Below, piece after piece: positions 45,082 through 55,801 of a DNA stretch of 64,000 bases. The DNA comes from Anaerotalea alkaliphila. Its GTDB lineage: Bacteria; Bacillota; Clostridia; Lachnospirales; Vallitaleaceae. The stretch lies in NCBI RefSeq assembly GCF_010179735.1, contig NZ_JAAEEH010000005.1, forward strand, positions 41,973-105,972. Reading direction: 5' to 3'. How positions within the stretch are numbered: position 1 is the first letter of the stretch; each line of letters opens with the position of its first letter. The notes beneath the pieces are model-generated. The model searched no databases. It worked only from the letters and a program-made list of their open reading frames with translations, and had not been told where the DNA came from. The translations under genes were made by a program, and so were the position numbers.

Positions 45082-45948
45082 ATGGTGAAATTCGGATGTA
45101 ATTATTCTGCTGAACTGCTGAATCTGGTTCAGGAAGATAAGTTGCAGATTGACTATATAAAGATCGGGGCCTTCGGTCCCTTTGAAGATATCTTGGAGGA
45201 AACGAAGGAGAAGGCTCCTTTGCTGATCCACGGTTTTGGATGGTTCGAGGATGCGGGAACCGACCATTTGGAGGCGTCCCATTTCGAACACATGAACCAC
45301 ATGCTGAACAAGTTCGAAAGCCCCCACCTGGGCGTACACTGCGCCCTGTTCAGGAAGGATGTGGAGCATCTGCGTCCGGTTCTGGAACAGGAAGGCGCGG
45401 ATGCGGCAGGCATCTACATGGAACACATGCTGGGCGTGGTGGGAAGATACAAGGAAGCGCTGGATGTGCCCGTATTGCTGGAAAACATCGACTATTCCCC
45501 CTTCTACAACAGGGAAGTGACCTTGCCTGAAGTGGTGGACCCTGGTTTCATCGCGGACTTGTGCGAGAAGGCGGATGTGGGCTTCCTTTTGGACCTGTCC
45601 CATGCCAAGGTTTCGGCCTACCATCTGGGAATGGACATCTACGACTATCTGGAGCAGTTGCCGCTGGAGCGGATGAAGGAGATCCACCTGTCCGGCACCC
45701 ATTGCAGCAGGAAGTACGGGGAAGAGGACGTCCATGACGCCCTGACGGAAAAGGACTACGAACTGTTGGAGTGGATCCTTGAACAGAAGATGCCGGAAGT
45801 GGTCACCTTGGAATACGGATGGCCAGGAGCGGATTACGCGTGGAGGACACACAGGACCCTGATTCACAGCCAGATGACCAAAATCCAGAGCATGGTGCGG
45901 GACATCGAGTGGTATGGATCTGTGGGTGAGGAAGAAGTTAGTGCTTGA
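45082..45948 (+). CDS. DUF692/MNIO-like TIM-barrel metalloenzyme
   Basis: A 288-residue TIM-barrel protein. Strand ends carry the expected metal ligands: LLIHGFGW and LGVHCAL (His), VLLENIDYSP (Glu), FLLDLSHAKVSAYHLGMDIYDYL (Asp, His, His), EIHLSGTH and TLEYGWPG (His, Glu). The FLLDLSHAKVSAYHLG/YLEQLP/IHLSG order is the DUF692 (multinuclear non-heme iron oxidase, MNIO) pattern. Many MNIO enzymes modify cysteines of ribosomal peptides, though many Firmicutes members are of unknown role. A xylose-isomerase-like epimerase is the alternative. ATG 45082 follows GGAAGGTG. Confidence 0.7.
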   Translation: MVKFGCNYSAELLNLVQEDKLQIDYIKIGAFGPFEDILEETKEKAPLLIHGFGWFEDAGTDHLEASHFEHMNHMLNKFESPHLGVHCALFRKDVEHLRPVLEQEGADAAGIYMEHMLGVVGRYKEALDVPVLLENIDYSPFYNREVTLPEVVDPGFIADLCEKADVGFLLDLSHAKVSAYHLGMDIYDYLEQLPLERMKEIHLSGTHCSRKYGEEDVHDALTEKDYELLEWILEQKMPEVVTLEYGWPGADYAWRTHRTLIHSQMTKIQSMVRDIEWYGSVGEEEVSA

Positions 45949-45976
45949 TATTAGGCCCTTTTAAGGGCATCATTGG

Positions 45977-46010
45977 AAACGGGAAGCTGTTGCATAAGCT
46001 TCCCGTTTTC
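45977..46010 (+). terminator. Terminator after DUF692 gene
   Basis: A 12-bp stem 45977-45988 with 45997-46008 and a T-run to 46009. Confidence 0.8.
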
Positions 46011-46048
46011 TTATTGGCTTCTTGTGGGCGGGAAAGTGCGGTTAGCGT

Positions 46049-46077
46049 TTGCGCGGGCACCGGTTTTGCCGTATAAT
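46049..46077 (+). promoter_or_regulatory. yhaM-rlmD promoter
   Basis: TTGCGC (46049-46054), 17-bp spacer, TATAAT (46072-46077), 60 bp before the start of yhaM. Confidence 0.6.
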
Positions 46078-46137
46078 GGAGAAGATTGGAAAAAAATCAA
46101 CCGATGGTGAATCGATAGGAAATGGAAAGGGGTAACC

Positions 46138-47079
46138 ATGCGTTACATTAAAGACATCAAGGAGGGGGACAATGTTTCCGAACATTATCTCTGTGCCAGC
46201 AAGCAAATACTGAAGACGAGGGTGGGCAAGACCTACTATTCCCTCCTCCTGCAGGACAAGACAGGGTCCATGGACACGAAGATCTGGGAGCTGTCCGACG
46301 GGATCGCCAATTTCGAGGCGGGGGACTATGTGAAGGTGGAGGGAAGCGTGGTGAGCTTCCAGGGGGGGCTGCAGCTGAATGTACGCCGCCTGCGCAAATC
46401 CCAGACAGGCGAGGTGGACCCCAAGGAATATGTGCCCACGGTGGAAGGGGACATGGAGCAGATGTACCAGGAGCTGCTGGGGTATGTGGACAAGATCGGG
46501 AATGCCCATCTTTCCCAGCTGGCGAAGAAGTTCTTCGTGGAGGACAAGGCGTTCGCCGAGCGGTTCAAGACCCACACCGCCGCCAAGACCATGCACCACA
46601 ACGTGATGGGCGGGCTGCTGGAGCACACCCTGGGGATCCTTAGGATGTGCGAGTTCCTGGCGGACGCCTATCCCACCGTGGACCGGGACCTGCTCTTCGT
46701 GGGGGCGCTGTTCCACGACATGGGCAAGACCAGGGAGCTCTCCAGCTTCCCCATCCTGGAATACACCGATGAAGGACAGCTGGTGGGACACATCGTCATG
46801 GCGGTGGAATGGATCGGGGAGAAGATCAGGGAAATCCCCGGGTTCCCGGCGCCGCTTGCCAACCTGGTGAAGCACATGGTGCTGGCCCATCACGGGGAGC
46901 TGGAATACGGGTCCCCGAAGAAACCGGCCGTCCTGGAGGCGGTGCTCCTGCATTATGCGGACAACATAGACGCCAAGGTGCAGACCTTCGGCAGGATCCT
47001 TTCGGAGACGGACAAGGAGAGCAACTGGTCCTACTACCAGAAGCCCTTCGAGTCCAGCATCCGCAGGACCAGATACTAG
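46138..47079 (+). CDS. yhaM: 3'-5' exoribonuclease YhaM-like
   Basis: A 313-residue protein with an N-terminal OB-fold (about 1-90) and an HD domain containing MHHNVMGGLLEHTLG, ALFHDMGKT and later AHHGELEYGSPKKP with HYADNIDAK. This layout is YhaM, a Firmicutes 3'-5' exonuclease for RNA and DNA ends. AAAGGGG precedes ATG 46138. It lies 16 bp before rlmD. Confidence 0.92.
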   Translation: MRYIKDIKEGDNVSEHYLCASKQILKTRVGKTYYSLLLQDKTGSMDTKIWELSDGIANFEAGDYVKVEGSVVSFQGGLQLNVRRLRKSQTGEVDPKEYVPTVEGDMEQMYQELLGYVDKIGNAHLSQLAKKFFVEDKAFAERFKTHTAAKTMHHNVMGGLLEHTLGILRMCEFLADAYPTVDRDLLFVGALFHDMGKTRELSSFPILEYTDEGQLVGHIVMAVEWIGEKIREIPGFPAPLANLVKHMVLAHHGELEYGSPKKPAVLEAVLLHYADNIDAKVQTFGRILSETDKESNWSYYQKPFESSIRRTRY

Positions 47080-47095
47080 CACCGGGGGAGCGGCT

Positions 47096-48469
47096 ATGAA
47101 GAAGCGGGAAATTCCGGTTGTCAAGAACGAGGACTACATGATGGATGTGGAGGACCTGGGGGTGAACGGGGAGGGGATCGGCAAGATCCTGGGCTACACC
47201 GTTTTTGTGGACGGCGCCCTCCCCGGGGACCGGGTCCGTGTGAAGGTCATCAAGACGAAGGGCAACTACGGCTACGGGAAGCTGCTGGACATCGCCATGC
47301 CTTCCCCCCAGCGGGTGGAGCCGCCCTGCAGGATCGCAATGCAGTGCGGGGGATGCCAGATCCAGCACCTGTCCTACCAGGGGCAGCTGGCCTACAAGCA
47401 GGCGCATGTGGGGAACTGCTTCCGTCGGATCGCCGGGATGGAGGAGGTGCCCATGGCGCCCATCCTGGGGATGGAGGATCCTTTCCACTACCGGAACAAG
47501 GTGCAGTTTCCGGTGCGGGAGGTCCAAGGACGGATCGCCATCGGCTTCTACGCCGCCCGGAGCCACCGGGTGGTGGAGACGGATGTCTGCCATATCCAGG
47601 ACCGGTTCAACGAGGAGATCATCCGGAGGGTCCGGAAGTTCATGGAGGAGAACCGGGTCCGGGCCTATGACGAGGAGCGCCACAAGGGGCTGGTCCGTCA
47701 TGTCCTGACGCGGAAATCCCATCATTCCGGAGAGTTCCATGTGACCCTGGTCATCAACGGCAAGTCCCTGCCCCAGGCGGAAGCCCTGGTGGTGGCGTTT
47801 GGGGACCTGCCCCGGGTGACGGGGATCAGCCTCAACTTCAACGAGGAGAAGACCAACGTGATCCTGGGCAGGCGGACCCAGATCCTGTTCGGGGAGCCCT
47901 ATCTGGAGGACCGGATCGGGGACGTGCGGTTCATGATCTCCCCCAATTCCTTCTACCAGGTGAATCCGGTGCAGACGAAGGTGCTGTACGAGAAGGCGCT
48001 GGAATACGCGGGGCTTACGGGCAGCGAGACGGTCTGGGACATCTATTGCGGCATCGGGACCATTTCCCTCTTCCTGGCCCAAAAGGCCAAACAGGTCTAC
48101 GGGGTGGAGGTGGTGGAGTCGGCCATCCAGGATGCCCGCAGGAACGCGGAAGCCAACGGCATGAAGAATGTGGAGTTCTTCGTGGGGGAGGCGGAGCAGG
48201 TGCTGCCGGAGAAGTTCGCCAAGGAGGGGATCCGGGCGGATGTGATTGTGGTGGACCCCCCCAGGAAGGGCTGCGACCCGGCGGTGATCGGGACCATCCT
48301 GGAGATGGGGCCGGCCCGGGTGGTGTATGTCTCCTGCGACCCGGCCACCCTGGCAAGGGACGTGAAGCTGCTGGCGGAGGGGGGGTACCGGCTGGAGGAG
48401 GTCCAGCCGGTGGACATGTTCCCGCATTCCGTGCATGTTGAGACGGTAGTATTGCTATCAAGAGTATAG
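47096..48469 (+). CDS. rlmD: 23S rRNA (uracil-C5)-methyltransferase, RlmD/RlmCD type
   Basis: A 457-residue class I SAM methyltransferase of the TrmA/RumA family. A TRAM domain occupies about 10-65, and an Fe-S cluster site is seen as CRIAMQCGGCQI (about 80-90) with the fourth Cys later. The SAM motif is DIYCGIGTISLFLAQ, the catalytic segment is VDPPRKGCDP, and the C-terminal catalytic Cys is in VSCDPATLARD. It methylates uridine of 23S rRNA. It is the last gene with core base composition; the AT-rich island starts about 30 bp after its stop. Confidence 0.94.
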   Translation: MKKREIPVVKNEDYMMDVEDLGVNGEGIGKILGYTVFVDGALPGDRVRVKVIKTKGNYGYGKLLDIAMPSPQRVEPPCRIAMQCGGCQIQHLSYQGQLAYKQAHVGNCFRRIAGMEEVPMAPILGMEDPFHYRNKVQFPVREVQGRIAIGFYAARSHRVVETDVCHIQDRFNEEIIRRVRKFMEENRVRAYDEERHKGLVRHVLTRKSHHSGEFHVTLVINGKSLPQAEALVVAFGDLPRVTGISLNFNEEKTNVILGRRTQILFGEPYLEDRIGDVRFMISPNSFYQVNPVQTKVLYEKALEYAGLTGSETVWDIYCGIGTISLFLAQKAKQVYGVEVVESAIQDARRNAEANGMKNVEFFVGEAEQVLPEKFAKEGIRADVIVVDPPRKGCDPAVIGTILEMGPARVVYVSCDPATLARDVKLLAEGGYRLEEVQPVDMFPHSVHVETVVLLSRV

Positions 48470-48506
48470 AATTAAGAGGAAAGAAACCTGTGTAAATAAG
48501 GACTCT

Positions 48507-48554
48507 CCGTGATTTGAGATCTGGTCTAAGCCAGAAGGATAATCACGGTTTTTT
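48507..48554 (+). terminator. Terminator after rlmD
   Basis: CCGTGATT 48507-48514 pairs with AATCACGG 48541-48548; a small inner stem CTGG/CCAG is enclosed. T-run 48549-48554. Confidence 0.7.
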
Positions 48555-48593
48555 ATTTTGCGGGAACTTATCTAAGAATAGCAAAGCTTAAGG

Positions 48594-48680
48594 TTGAGTG
48601 GATAGATTGACTTTTGGGCTTGTGAGTTGATAGGATTGCTGACAAAAATGTGGTGAGTGGATAAGATTATTGTCAAAAAA
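48594..48680. repeat. Three imperfect direct repeats upstream of the XRE gene
   Basis: Units of about 27 bp start near 48594 (TTGAGTGGATAGATT), 48622 (GTGAGTTGATAGGATTGC) and 48653 (GTGAGTGGATAAGATTATT); the last two also share the following (T)G(A/T)CAAAAA. The spacing of about 30 bp (three helical turns) and the position just ahead of the XRE promoter at 48704 fit an operator array. The rest of this intergenic stretch (48470-48775) shows only the terminator and promoter. Confidence 0.5.
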
Positions 48681-48703
48681 TTAGAAAACATTTACACTTT
48701 ATA

Positions 48704-48732
48704 TTGACCGAGACAATAAAATGAAGTACAAT
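48704..48732 (+). promoter_or_regulatory. Promoter of the XRE-hsd operon
   Basis: TTGACC (48704-48709), 17-bp spacer, TACAAT (48727-48732). Confidence 0.65.
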
Positions 48733-48775
48733 AAATATTAGGTGGGATTATAGCCCTGCACCAGGAGGTGAGAAC

Positions 48776-49369
48776 TTGATAGGATTAGAATATATTTTAA
48801 ACCTCTATAACCTTCAACATATAGAACTTGCAGAAAAACTTGGCATTAAAAAACAAAATATAAACATGTGGGTGAAAGGGCGACAGAACATTCCAAAGAA
48901 ATATCTACCGGTATTAGAAGAACTCTTTGGTATTGATCAGTCCTACTTTGGACGTGAGCTTAGTGAAATTGATCAGTTAGAAATCCAGAAGGAAAAGCTG
49001 AAAAGAGATCTGAAGCCTGTAATCAAAAAACATGAGCAGCAGTTTTCTTTGGGAGAGATTAATGACCTTGTTGAAGTTCCCATTTACGATAAAGAAGAAA
49101 TAAATGCTATAGAGCGAGATATTGAAAAGGCCAAGTTGGTATCAAAGTTTAAGGCGGCAATGGATATAGTAGAGAATAATCCATACTTGGAGACTTATAA
49201 GCTCATTGTAGAACTACTTGAAAAAGTGCAGCATGAATCAGTTCTACACAAAACGGTTGAAGCATTGGCGCACTATTACGAAGTCTTACCTGATTGGGTG
49301 AGTAGCGAACCGGAACAAGAAGGCTTTGAAAGTGAAATTTTTGAAGTCTTTGATGATCATAACTATTAA
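48776..49369 (+). CDS. XRE-type helix-turn-helix regulator of the R-M operon
   Basis: A 197-residue protein starting at TTG 48776 after AGGAGGTGAGAAC. The N terminus (about 1-65: HIELAEKLGIKKQNINMWVKGRQNIPKKYLPVLEELFGI) is an XRE-like HTH. The rest is helical and acidic with a charged linker (LEIQKEKLKRDLKPVIKKHEQ) and no recognisable enzyme motif. Placed 19 bp ahead of hsdM, it may control timing of restriction versus modification, as controller proteins do, which is an inference from position. Confidence 0.75.
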   Translation: MIGLEYILNLYNLQHIELAEKLGIKKQNINMWVKGRQNIPKKYLPVLEELFGIDQSYFGRELSEIDQLEIQKEKLKRDLKPVIKKHEQQFSLGEINDLVEVPIYDKEEINAIERDIEKAKLVSKFKAAMDIVENNPYLETYKLIVELLEKVQHESVLHKTVEALAHYYEVLPDWVSSEPEQEGFESEIFEVFDDHNY

Positions 49370-49388
49370 ACATTTGGAGGGAATATAA

Positions 49389-50912
49389 ATGGCTGAAAAC
49401 ACAGGAAACATTGGATTTGAAGAGACACTTTGGAAAGCGGCAGATAAGCTGAGAGGCAGCATGGATGCCAGTGAATATAAACACGTGGTACTGGGACTGA
49501 TTTTCCTTAAGTACATATCCGATAAATTTGAAACAAAGTTTAACGCGCTTGTAGAAGAAGGTGCAGGCTTTGAAGAAGACAGAGACGAATATGAGGCAGA
49601 GAATATCTTCTGGGTTCCTAAAGAAGCGAGATGGACATTTATCAAAGACAATGCAAAAGATTCTAAGATTGGTCAGTACATTGATGATGCCATGATTCTT
49701 ATTGAAAAGGAGAATCCATCCCTAAAGGGCGTACTGGATAAGCGATATGCTAGGCCAGAAATCGACAAGAGAAGACTAGGAGAATTAATTGACCTTATTT
49801 CAACCATCAAGCTCCATCAAAATGGAGAAAAGGACTTGCTTGGTAGAGTGTATGAATACTTCCTTGGTCAGTTTGCCAGTGTTGAGGGAAAAGGCGGTGG
49901 AGAATTTTACACCCCTACCAGCGTAGTTAAGACTTTGGTAGACATGATCGAGCCCTACCAAGGCAGAGTTTACGACCCCTGCTGTGGATCGGGCGGTATG
50001 TTTGTGCAGAGTGAAAAGTTTGTGGAAGATCATCAAGGGAAAGTTGAAAATCTCTCCATCTATGGTCAGGAGATGAACTCAACAACGTGGAAACTATGTA
50101 AGATGAACCTTGCTATCAGAGGCCTGGACGCCAATTTAGGACCACACCATGATGATACGTTCCATCACGACCTTCATAAGACCTTAAAGGCAGACTATAT
50201 CCTAGCGAATCCGCCCTTTAACATTAGTGATTGGGGTGGCAATCAACTTACAGATGATGTGAGATGGAAGTTTGGTATTCCGCCTGCAGGCAATGCGAAT
50301 TATGCATGGCTTCAGCATATGGTTTATCATCTGGCGCCTTATGGTAGTGCAGGAATTGTTCTTGCAAATGGGTCATTAAGTACGAATACTTCAAATGAAG
50401 GTGAAATAAGAAAAAATTTATTGGAAGGAGATCTTGTTGATGCCATTGTAGCTCTTCCAGATAAACTGTTCTATTCTACAGGTATTCCTGTGTCATTATG
50501 GATCCTAAATAGAAACAAAAAAGATAATCCGAAGTTCAGACCAAGAGAGCACGAAGTCCTATTTATTGATGCACGACAGTTAGGGAAAATGATTGATAGA
50601 ACACACCGAGAGCTGACGGAAGATGATATCAGTAAGATCTCTGAAACATACCATGAATGGAGAAATATTGACGGAGAATATGAAGACATCAGGGGTTTCT
50701 GTAAGTCGGCCAAAATTGAAGAAATCAGAGAACATGAATATGTCCTAACACCAGGAAGATATGTTGGGATTGAAGATATAGAAGATGACGGAATCCCGTT
50801 TGATGAAAAAATGGAGAATATGACAGCAGAACTGGCTGAACTCTTTACCAAATCCCGACACCTAGAAGATGAGATAAGAAAGAATCTTGGGGGTATTGGA
50901 TATGAGTTTTAA
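49389..50912 (+). CDS. hsdM: Type I restriction-modification methyltransferase subunit
   Basis: A 507-residue N6-adenine methyltransferase. The HsdM N-terminal helical domain (about 10-150) begins with [40 protein letters not shown] sequence in pieces. The SAM motif is [15 protein letters not shown] (about 195) and the catalytic NPPF motif [12 protein letters not shown] (about 273-284). With HsdS it methylates the recognition site. AGGGAATAT-type SD. The stop overlaps the hsdS start by 11 bp. Confidence 0.96.
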   Translation: MAENTGNIGFEETLWKAADKLRGSMDASEYKHVVLGLIFLKYISDKFETKFNALVEEGAGFEEDRDEYEAENIFWVPKEARWTFIKDNAKDSKIGQYIDDAMILIEKENPSLKGVLDKRYARPEIDKRRLGELIDLISTIKLHQNGEKDLLGRVYEYFLGQFASVEGKGGGEFYTPTSVVKTLVDMIEPYQGRVYDPCCGSGGMFVQSEKFVEDHQGKVENLSIYGQEMNSTTWKLCKMNLAIRGLDANLGPHHDDTFHHDLHKTLKADYILANPPFNISDWGGNQLTDDVRWKFGIPPAGNANYAWLQHMVYHLAPYGSAGIVLANGSLSTNTSNEGEIRKNLLEGDLVDAIVALPDKLFYSTGIPVSLWILNRNKKDNPKFRPREHEVLFIDARQLGKMIDRTHRELTEDDISKISETYHEWRNIDGEYEDIRGFCKSAKIEEIREHEYVLTPGRYVGIEDIEDDGIPFDEKMENMTAELAELFTKSRHLEDEIRKNLGGIGYEF

Positions 50913-52197
50913 TGAAGCTGTATCAAAATGGGAGACGGAAAAATTATCACAGTTAACTGATTATATCTCTAGAGGGATTACTCCAAAGTACACAGAAGAT
51001 AAAAATCGATCAATTCTTGTTGTTAACCAGAGGTGTATAAGAGAAGGAAAAGTGTTATTTGAAGATGCCAGAAGACATGATATAGAGAAGAAAAAGATTA
51101 GTGAGGAAAAGTTCTTAAGAGACTTTGATGTGTTAGTCAATTCAACTGGTGTAGGGACATTAGGAAGAGTTTCTCAGATTAAGAAAGTACATGAGCCAAC
51201 AACGGTAGACTCACATGTCACGATTGTACGAGGGAATGCGGATTATATTGATAAAAAGTATCTTGGTTATGCGATTAAAGCTCAACAATCAATAATTGAG
51301 AATATGGCCGAAGGCTCAACCGGTCAAACTGAATTAAGTCGTAAAAGACTAGGTGATGAAATTGTTATTGGTTTTCCTAAAAATAAACAAGAACAAAAAG
51401 CTATAGCCCATATCCTCTCAATTTTAGATGATAAAATTGAGGTCAACAACGAGATCAATAAAACCCTGGAAAATATGGCGCAAGTAATTTTCAAGCAATG
51501 GTTTGTGGACTTTGAATTTCCCAATGAAGATGGAGAACCTTATAAGTCCAGCGGTGGAGAAATGGTTGAAAGCGAGCTTGGTATGATTCCTAAGGGATGG
51601 GAAGTAAAAAAAGTGGAGCAAGTGACTAAGATAATAAGAGGAGCATCTCCAAGACCTATACAAGATTTTATTCGTGATGAGGGAATCCCATGGGTAAAAA
51701 TATCAGACGCTTCATCAAGTAATACTCGATTTATATCTTCGACAAAGGAATTTATAAAAGAAGAAGGAAGAAAAAAGAGCAGAGAAGTAAAAGTCGGGAC
51801 ATTAATTTTATCAAATAGTGCGACTCCAGGAATTCCTATGATAATGAAAATTGATGCATGCGTACATGATGGATGGTTAATTTTTGACGAATTTAGAGAA
51901 GTCACAAAAGAATATATGTTTCATTTCTTAACTGAAAATCGTATTGGAATTTTAAGCTTAAGTAATGGTAGTGTGTTTAGAAATCTTAAAACTGACATAC
52001 TTAAGAACTATAAAATCATAATACCTTCAAGAGATGTTGTTGCAAGGGTAGATAATATTTTTAAGAGTATAAATAATTCTATAGATAATATTGAAAATCA
52101 AATTACAACATTAACCAAAATTAGAGACGGCCTTCTTACCAAACTTATGTCAGGAGAAATCAGGGTTCCTCTTGACGAAGAAGGTGACGTATCGTGA
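50902..52197 (+). CDS. hsdS: Type I restriction-modification specificity subunit
   Basis: A 431-residue HsdS with two target-recognition domains (about 10-150 and 225-370) separated by the conserved central helical spacer ([20 protein letters not shown], then [19 protein letters not shown], about 160-205) and a terminal copy of it ([20 protein letters not shown]). The TRDs define the bipartite DNA target, unknown here. ATG 50902 sits inside hsdM with a G-rich SD; an earlier in-frame TTG at 50887 is less likely. Confidence 0.94.
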   Translation: MSFNEAVSKWETEKLSQLTDYISRGITPKYTEDKNRSILVVNQRCIREGKVLFEDARRHDIEKKKISEEKFLRDFDVLVNSTGVGTLGRVSQIKKVHEPTTVDSHVTIVRGNADYIDKKYLGYAIKAQQSIIENMAEGSTGQTELSRKRLGDEIVIGFPKNKQEQKAIAHILSILDDKIEVNNEINKTLENMAQVIFKQWFVDFEFPNEDGEPYKSSGGEMVESELGMIPKGWEVKKVEQVTKIIRGASPRPIQDFIRDEGIPWVKISDASSSNTRFISSTKEFIKEEGRKKSREVKVGTLILSNSATPGIPMIMKIDACVHDGWLIFDEFREVTKEYMFHFLTENRIGILSLSNGSVFRNLKTDILKNYKIIIPSRDVVARVDNIFKSINNSIDNIENQITTLTKIRDGLLTKLMSGEIRVPLDEEGDVS

Positions 52198-52397
52198 AAT
52201 TTGGATTCCGAAAACTAAGTTTAAAGAGAAGAATCTCTGCAAGAACTAGCATCAAAAGGCAGGTAGTGCACCGAGCAGGAATAAAGATGCCGCGAGGATA
52301 TGGATTTCTTAGAAATCCCAAGAAAGCAGTTTACAACAAAGTGTATAATCGGACATCATTTGATATATTAAAGTTCCTTAAAAAACTGTTCAGATAA
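52194..52397 (+). CDS. 67-residue very basic small protein
   Basis: Starts with GTG 52194, overlapping the hsdS stop by 4 bp. It contains many Lys and Arg (KLSLKRRISARTSIKRQV) and a conserved-looking stretch NPKKAVYNKVYNRTSFD followed by a basic tail. Related small proteins occur in Firmicutes mobile elements, but I cannot name a function. Being coupled to hsdS inside the R-M operon, it is either an accessory factor of it or a passenger. Confidence 0.7.
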   Translation: MKFGFRKLSLKRRISARTSIKRQVVHRAGIKMPRGYGFLRNPKKAVYNKVYNRTSFDILKFLKKLFR

Positions 52398-52445
52398 TCA
52401 CTCATTTAAGGTGGAATTATTGAGTAGAGAAGTGGGGGGTGCGGG

Positions 52446-52538
52446 GTGATCAATAATACAATTAAAGTAATACAAAAGACTGTTTTAGAAATGCAAATCG
52501 AAATTAAAGATTGTCTGGGAGGTGGTAGTGATGAGTAG
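52446..52538 (+). CDS. Possible 30-residue leader ORF before hsdR
   Basis: GTG 52446 follows a run of G-rich bases (GGGGGGTGCGG) and ends at 52538, overlapping the hsdR start at 52531. Its sequence ([20 protein letters not shown]) is unremarkable, so this may be chance; if translated it would couple ribosomes to hsdR. Confidence 0.25.
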   Translation: MINNTIKVIQKTVLEMQIEIKDCLGGGSDE

Positions 52539-55500
52539 TACAAATGGTATTTTTACAGAAGCGATGCTTGAAGAAGCAGCTATAGAAATATTACAAAGTC
52601 TTGGCTACGATTATGCCTTCGGTCCGGACATTTCTTTAGGTGGAGATTATGAAGAGCGAAAAGATTATCGTGAGGTAATCCTTTCACATAGAGTTAAAGA
52701 TGCACTCTTTAAGATTAACCGAGATCTTCCAAGGGAGGCACTGGAAGATGCATATCGTCAACTGATTACATTCAACAGCCCAATGCTGGAAGAAAATAAT
52801 CGATATTTTCATCAGTTAATGACAGAGGGGATAGAAGTATCCTTTAATGAAGGTGGACAAATTCGCACCAAAAGAGCCTTCATCATAGACTTTGAAAATA
52901 TGAATAATAATGAGTTCGTGGTCGTCAATCAATTTACAATTATTGAAAATGAAGAGAGAAGACCGGACCTTATTGTCTTTGTGAATGGTCTGCCTCTTGT
53001 GGTTATTGAATTAAAGTCTGCCAGTGATGAAAATGTAGGGATTGATGGGGCCTATAATCAAATACAGACCTATAAACGAGACATTCCATCCCTTTTCAAC
53101 TATAACGCTTTTTGCATCATCTCAGATGGAATCAATGCAAAAGCTGGCACCATTACCTCTAATGAAGAGTGGTTTATGAACTGGAGAACCGTTGATGGAG
53201 AAGATATCGCACCTTTGTCCCAGCCTCAGTATGAAGTACTGCTAAATGGCATGTTCCATAAGGACAGATTACTTGATATTATTAAAAACTATCTTCTTTT
53301 CCAGGAGTCTAAGGAATCTGAGAAGGACATTGATGGGAAGAAATTAGGAGATAAAAAGTCCATCATCAAAATTCTGGCAGCATATCACCAGTACTTTGCT
53401 GTTAAGAAAGCCATTGAAAAAACAAAAGAAGCTACAAAGGAAGACGGCGATCGAAAGATTGGTGTTATTTGGCATACACAAGGTTCAGGTAAGAGTTTCT
53501 CTATGGTGTTCTATACCGGTGGACTGGTAAGGGAGCTGAACAATCCGACCATCGTGGTTATCACTGATAGAAATGACTTGGACGATCAGCTCTTTACAAC
53601 CTTTACAAAATCGAAAGATATCCTGCGTCAGACGCCAAAACAAGCGACCGTAAGGAAACTTTCAGATAACCAAAGAACGAATTATGCCAATGGAAATAGC
53701 ACTGAGGTAAATGGACTTTATGACCTTTTAAATGATAGAGAGTCCGGCGGGATTATATTTACCACCATACAAAAGTTCAAACCAGAAGAAGGCGAGATGC
53801 CAGTACTCACTGACCGTAAGAATGTTATCATCATCGCAGATGAAGCCCATAGAAGCCAATATGGACTAGAGGCCAAAGTGGATTCTAAAACCGGTGAAGT
53901 AAATTATGGCTATGCGAAATATCTAAGAGATGCACTTCCTAATGCCTCTTTTATTGGATTTACAGGCACGCCAATTGATCTTGAAGATCGATCAACTGTT
54001 GCAATATTTGGTCATACCATTGATACATATGACATGACCCAGGCAGTAGAAGATGAAGCAACGGTTCGGATTTATTATGAAAACCGCATTATTAAACTGG
54101 AAACAGATGAAGAAGAACTGACAAAAATTGATGATGAGTTTGAAGAAATCACAGAGGGTCAGGAAGAATTTGAGAAGGATAAAAACAGAGCCAAATGGTC
54201 CAGAATGGAATCCATTGTGGGTTCTCCAAACAGAGTCAAAAAGCTCGCTGAAGATATAGTAAATCACTACGAAGAAAAGGCTAAGAGCATCGATGGCAAA
54301 GCTATGGTGGTCTGCATGAGTCGCAGAATCTGTGTTGAACTCTATGATGCCATAACAGCTCTAAGACCCGATTGGCATAATGATGATATTGATAAAGGGA
54401 AAATCAAAGTTGTTATGACCGGCAGTGCGGCAGACAATGAAAAGCTACAGAATCATTTAGGTGGTAAACAGCGTAGGGATTTACTGGCAAAACGCATGAA
54501 GGACAATAGTGATGAACTTAAAATAGTGATTGTTCGTGACATGTGGCTTACTGGATTTGATGTGCCATCCATGCATACCATGTATATTGACAAACCAATG
54601 AAAGGGCATAACCTGATGCAAGCCATTGCAAGGGTTAATCGCGTCTTCAAAGAAAAATCTGGCGGTGTAGTGGTTGACTATATTGGAATTTTAGAAAGCT
54701 TAAAGAGTGCATTAAAACAATACACCAATACAGATCGTCAAAATACCGGTATTGATACGGATGTTGCTGTTGCTGTTATGCTTGAAAAGCTGGAAATCTT
54801 AAGAGATATGATGCATGGCTATGATTACTCAAAGTATATGGGTAACTCCCAAGTGGAAAGAATGCGAACCATTGTAGGTGGCATGGACTTCATTCTCGGA
54901 AAGAAAGAAGAGGAGCAGAAGGAATTTAAAAAGACAGCTCTTGAGCTAGGCAAGGCTCATGCTCTATGTGCTGCAACTGATAAGGGGAAAGAAAAGGCTC
55001 TTGAGGTCAGTTATTTTAAAGCAGTTAAAGCCAGTCTTGTTAAGTTGAAGGAAAAAGATAAAACACCATTATCAAAAAGAGAAATTGAAGCAAGACTTCA
55101 TCAAATGCTTGAGCGCTCCATCATTTCCGAAGATGTTATCGATGTATTTGATGCTATGGGAATCAAGAGGCCGGAGATCTCAATCCTTTCTGAAGAGTTT
55201 TTAAAAGAAGTTCAGGGAATGAAGCAGAAGAACTTAGCGGTAGAGATGCTAAAAAAATTATTAGAAGGCAACATCAAAACCATGGAAAAGAGAAACCTCG
55301 TGAAGTCTGAGAAGTTCTCTGAAAGGCTGACGAAGGCTCTAAACAAGTATCGAAATCAAGCACTTACAAATGCAGAAGTGATTGAAGAGCTTATTAGAAT
55401 GGCCCACGATATTAAAAAGATGCGTGAAGAAGAGGCTGAACTGGGTCTAAGTGACGATGAAATTGCTTTTTATGATGCACTGACAGCTGATGATATCGTA

Positions 55501-55785
55501 AAAGAACTCATGGAAGATGAGACGCTTAAGAAAATCGCTCATGAATTGACTTTAGCCATAAGAAATAACATTACTATTGATTGGAGTGTTCGAAAAAGTG
55601 CAAGGGCGAGCATGAGACGTGTGATTAAAAGGCTTCTTAATTATTATGATTATCCACCAGATCAAGCTTTAAAAGCTATGAATATCGTCATGCGACAAGC
55701 GGAGAAAATGGCCGGAAATGTATATGAAGAAGTTATCTGGTCAGACAGAGTTGCAGAAGAACCTGGAAAATTTACAACGGATTGA
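52531..55785 (+). CDS. hsdR: Type I restriction endonuclease subunit
   Basis: A 1084-residue HsdR: N-terminal PD-(D/E)XK nuclease domain (Asp in [10 protein letters not shown] and Glu/Lys in [14 protein letters not shown], about 145-165), helicase lobe 1 with [12 protein letters not shown] (Walker A, about 318) and [12 protein letters not shown] (DEAH, about 435), GFTGTPID, helicase lobe 2 with QAIARVNR, and a helical C-terminal HsdM/S-binding part. ATG 52531 follows GGGAGGTGGTAGTG. It cuts unmodified DNA after translocation. The complete hsdM-S-R set with no break suggests an active system. Confidence 0.96.
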   Translation: MSSTNGIFTEAMLEEAAIEILQSLGYDYAFGPDISLGGDYEERKDYREVILSHRVKDALFKINRDLPREALEDAYRQLITFNSPMLEENNRYFHQLMTEGIEVSFNEGGQIRTKRAFIIDFENMNNNEFVVVNQFTIIENEERRPDLIVFVNGLPLVVIELKSASDENVGIDGAYNQIQTYKRDIPSLFNYNAFCIISDGINAKAGTITSNEEWFMNWRTVDGEDIAPLSQPQYEVLLNGMFHKDRLLDIIKNYLLFQESKESEKDIDGKKLGDKKSIIKILAAYHQYFAVKKAIEKTKEATKEDGDRKIGVIWHTQGSGKSFSMVFYTGGLVRELNNPTIVVITDRNDLDDQLFTTFTKSKDILRQTPKQATVRKLSDNQRTNYANGNSTEVNGLYDLLNDRESGGIIFTTIQKFKPEEGEMPVLTDRKNVIIIADEAHRSQYGLEAKVDSKTGEVNYGYAKYLRDALPNASFIGFTGTPIDLEDRSTVAIFGHTIDTYDMTQAVEDEATVRIYYENRIIKLETDEEELTKIDDEFEEITEGQEEFEKDKNRAKWSRMESIVGSPNRVKKLAEDIVNHYEEKAKSIDGKAMVVCMSRRICVELYDAITALRPDWHNDDIDKGKIKVVMTGSAADNEKLQNHLGGKQRRDLLAKRMKDNSDELKIVIVRDMWLTGFDVPSMHTMYIDKPMKGHNLMQAIARVNRVFKEKSGGVVVDYIGILESLKSALKQYTNTDRQNTGIDTDVAVAVMLEKLEILRDMMHGYDYSKYMGNSQVERMRTIVGGMDFILGKKEEEQKEFKKTALELGKAHALCAATDKGKEKALEVSYFKAVKASLVKLKEKDKTPLSKREIEARLHQMLERSIISEDVIDVFDAMGIKRPEISILSEEFLKEVQGMKQKNLAVEMLKKLLEGNIKTMEKRNLVKSEKFSERLTKALNKYRNQALTNAEVIEELIRMAHDIKKMREEEAELGLSDDEIAFYDALTADDIVKELMEDETLKKIAHELTLAIRNNITIDWSVRKSARASMRRVIKRLLNYYDYPPDQALKAMNIVMRQAEKMAGNVYEEVIWSDRVAEEPGKFTTD

Positions 55786-55801
55786 GAAAGGATAGATATA
55801 G

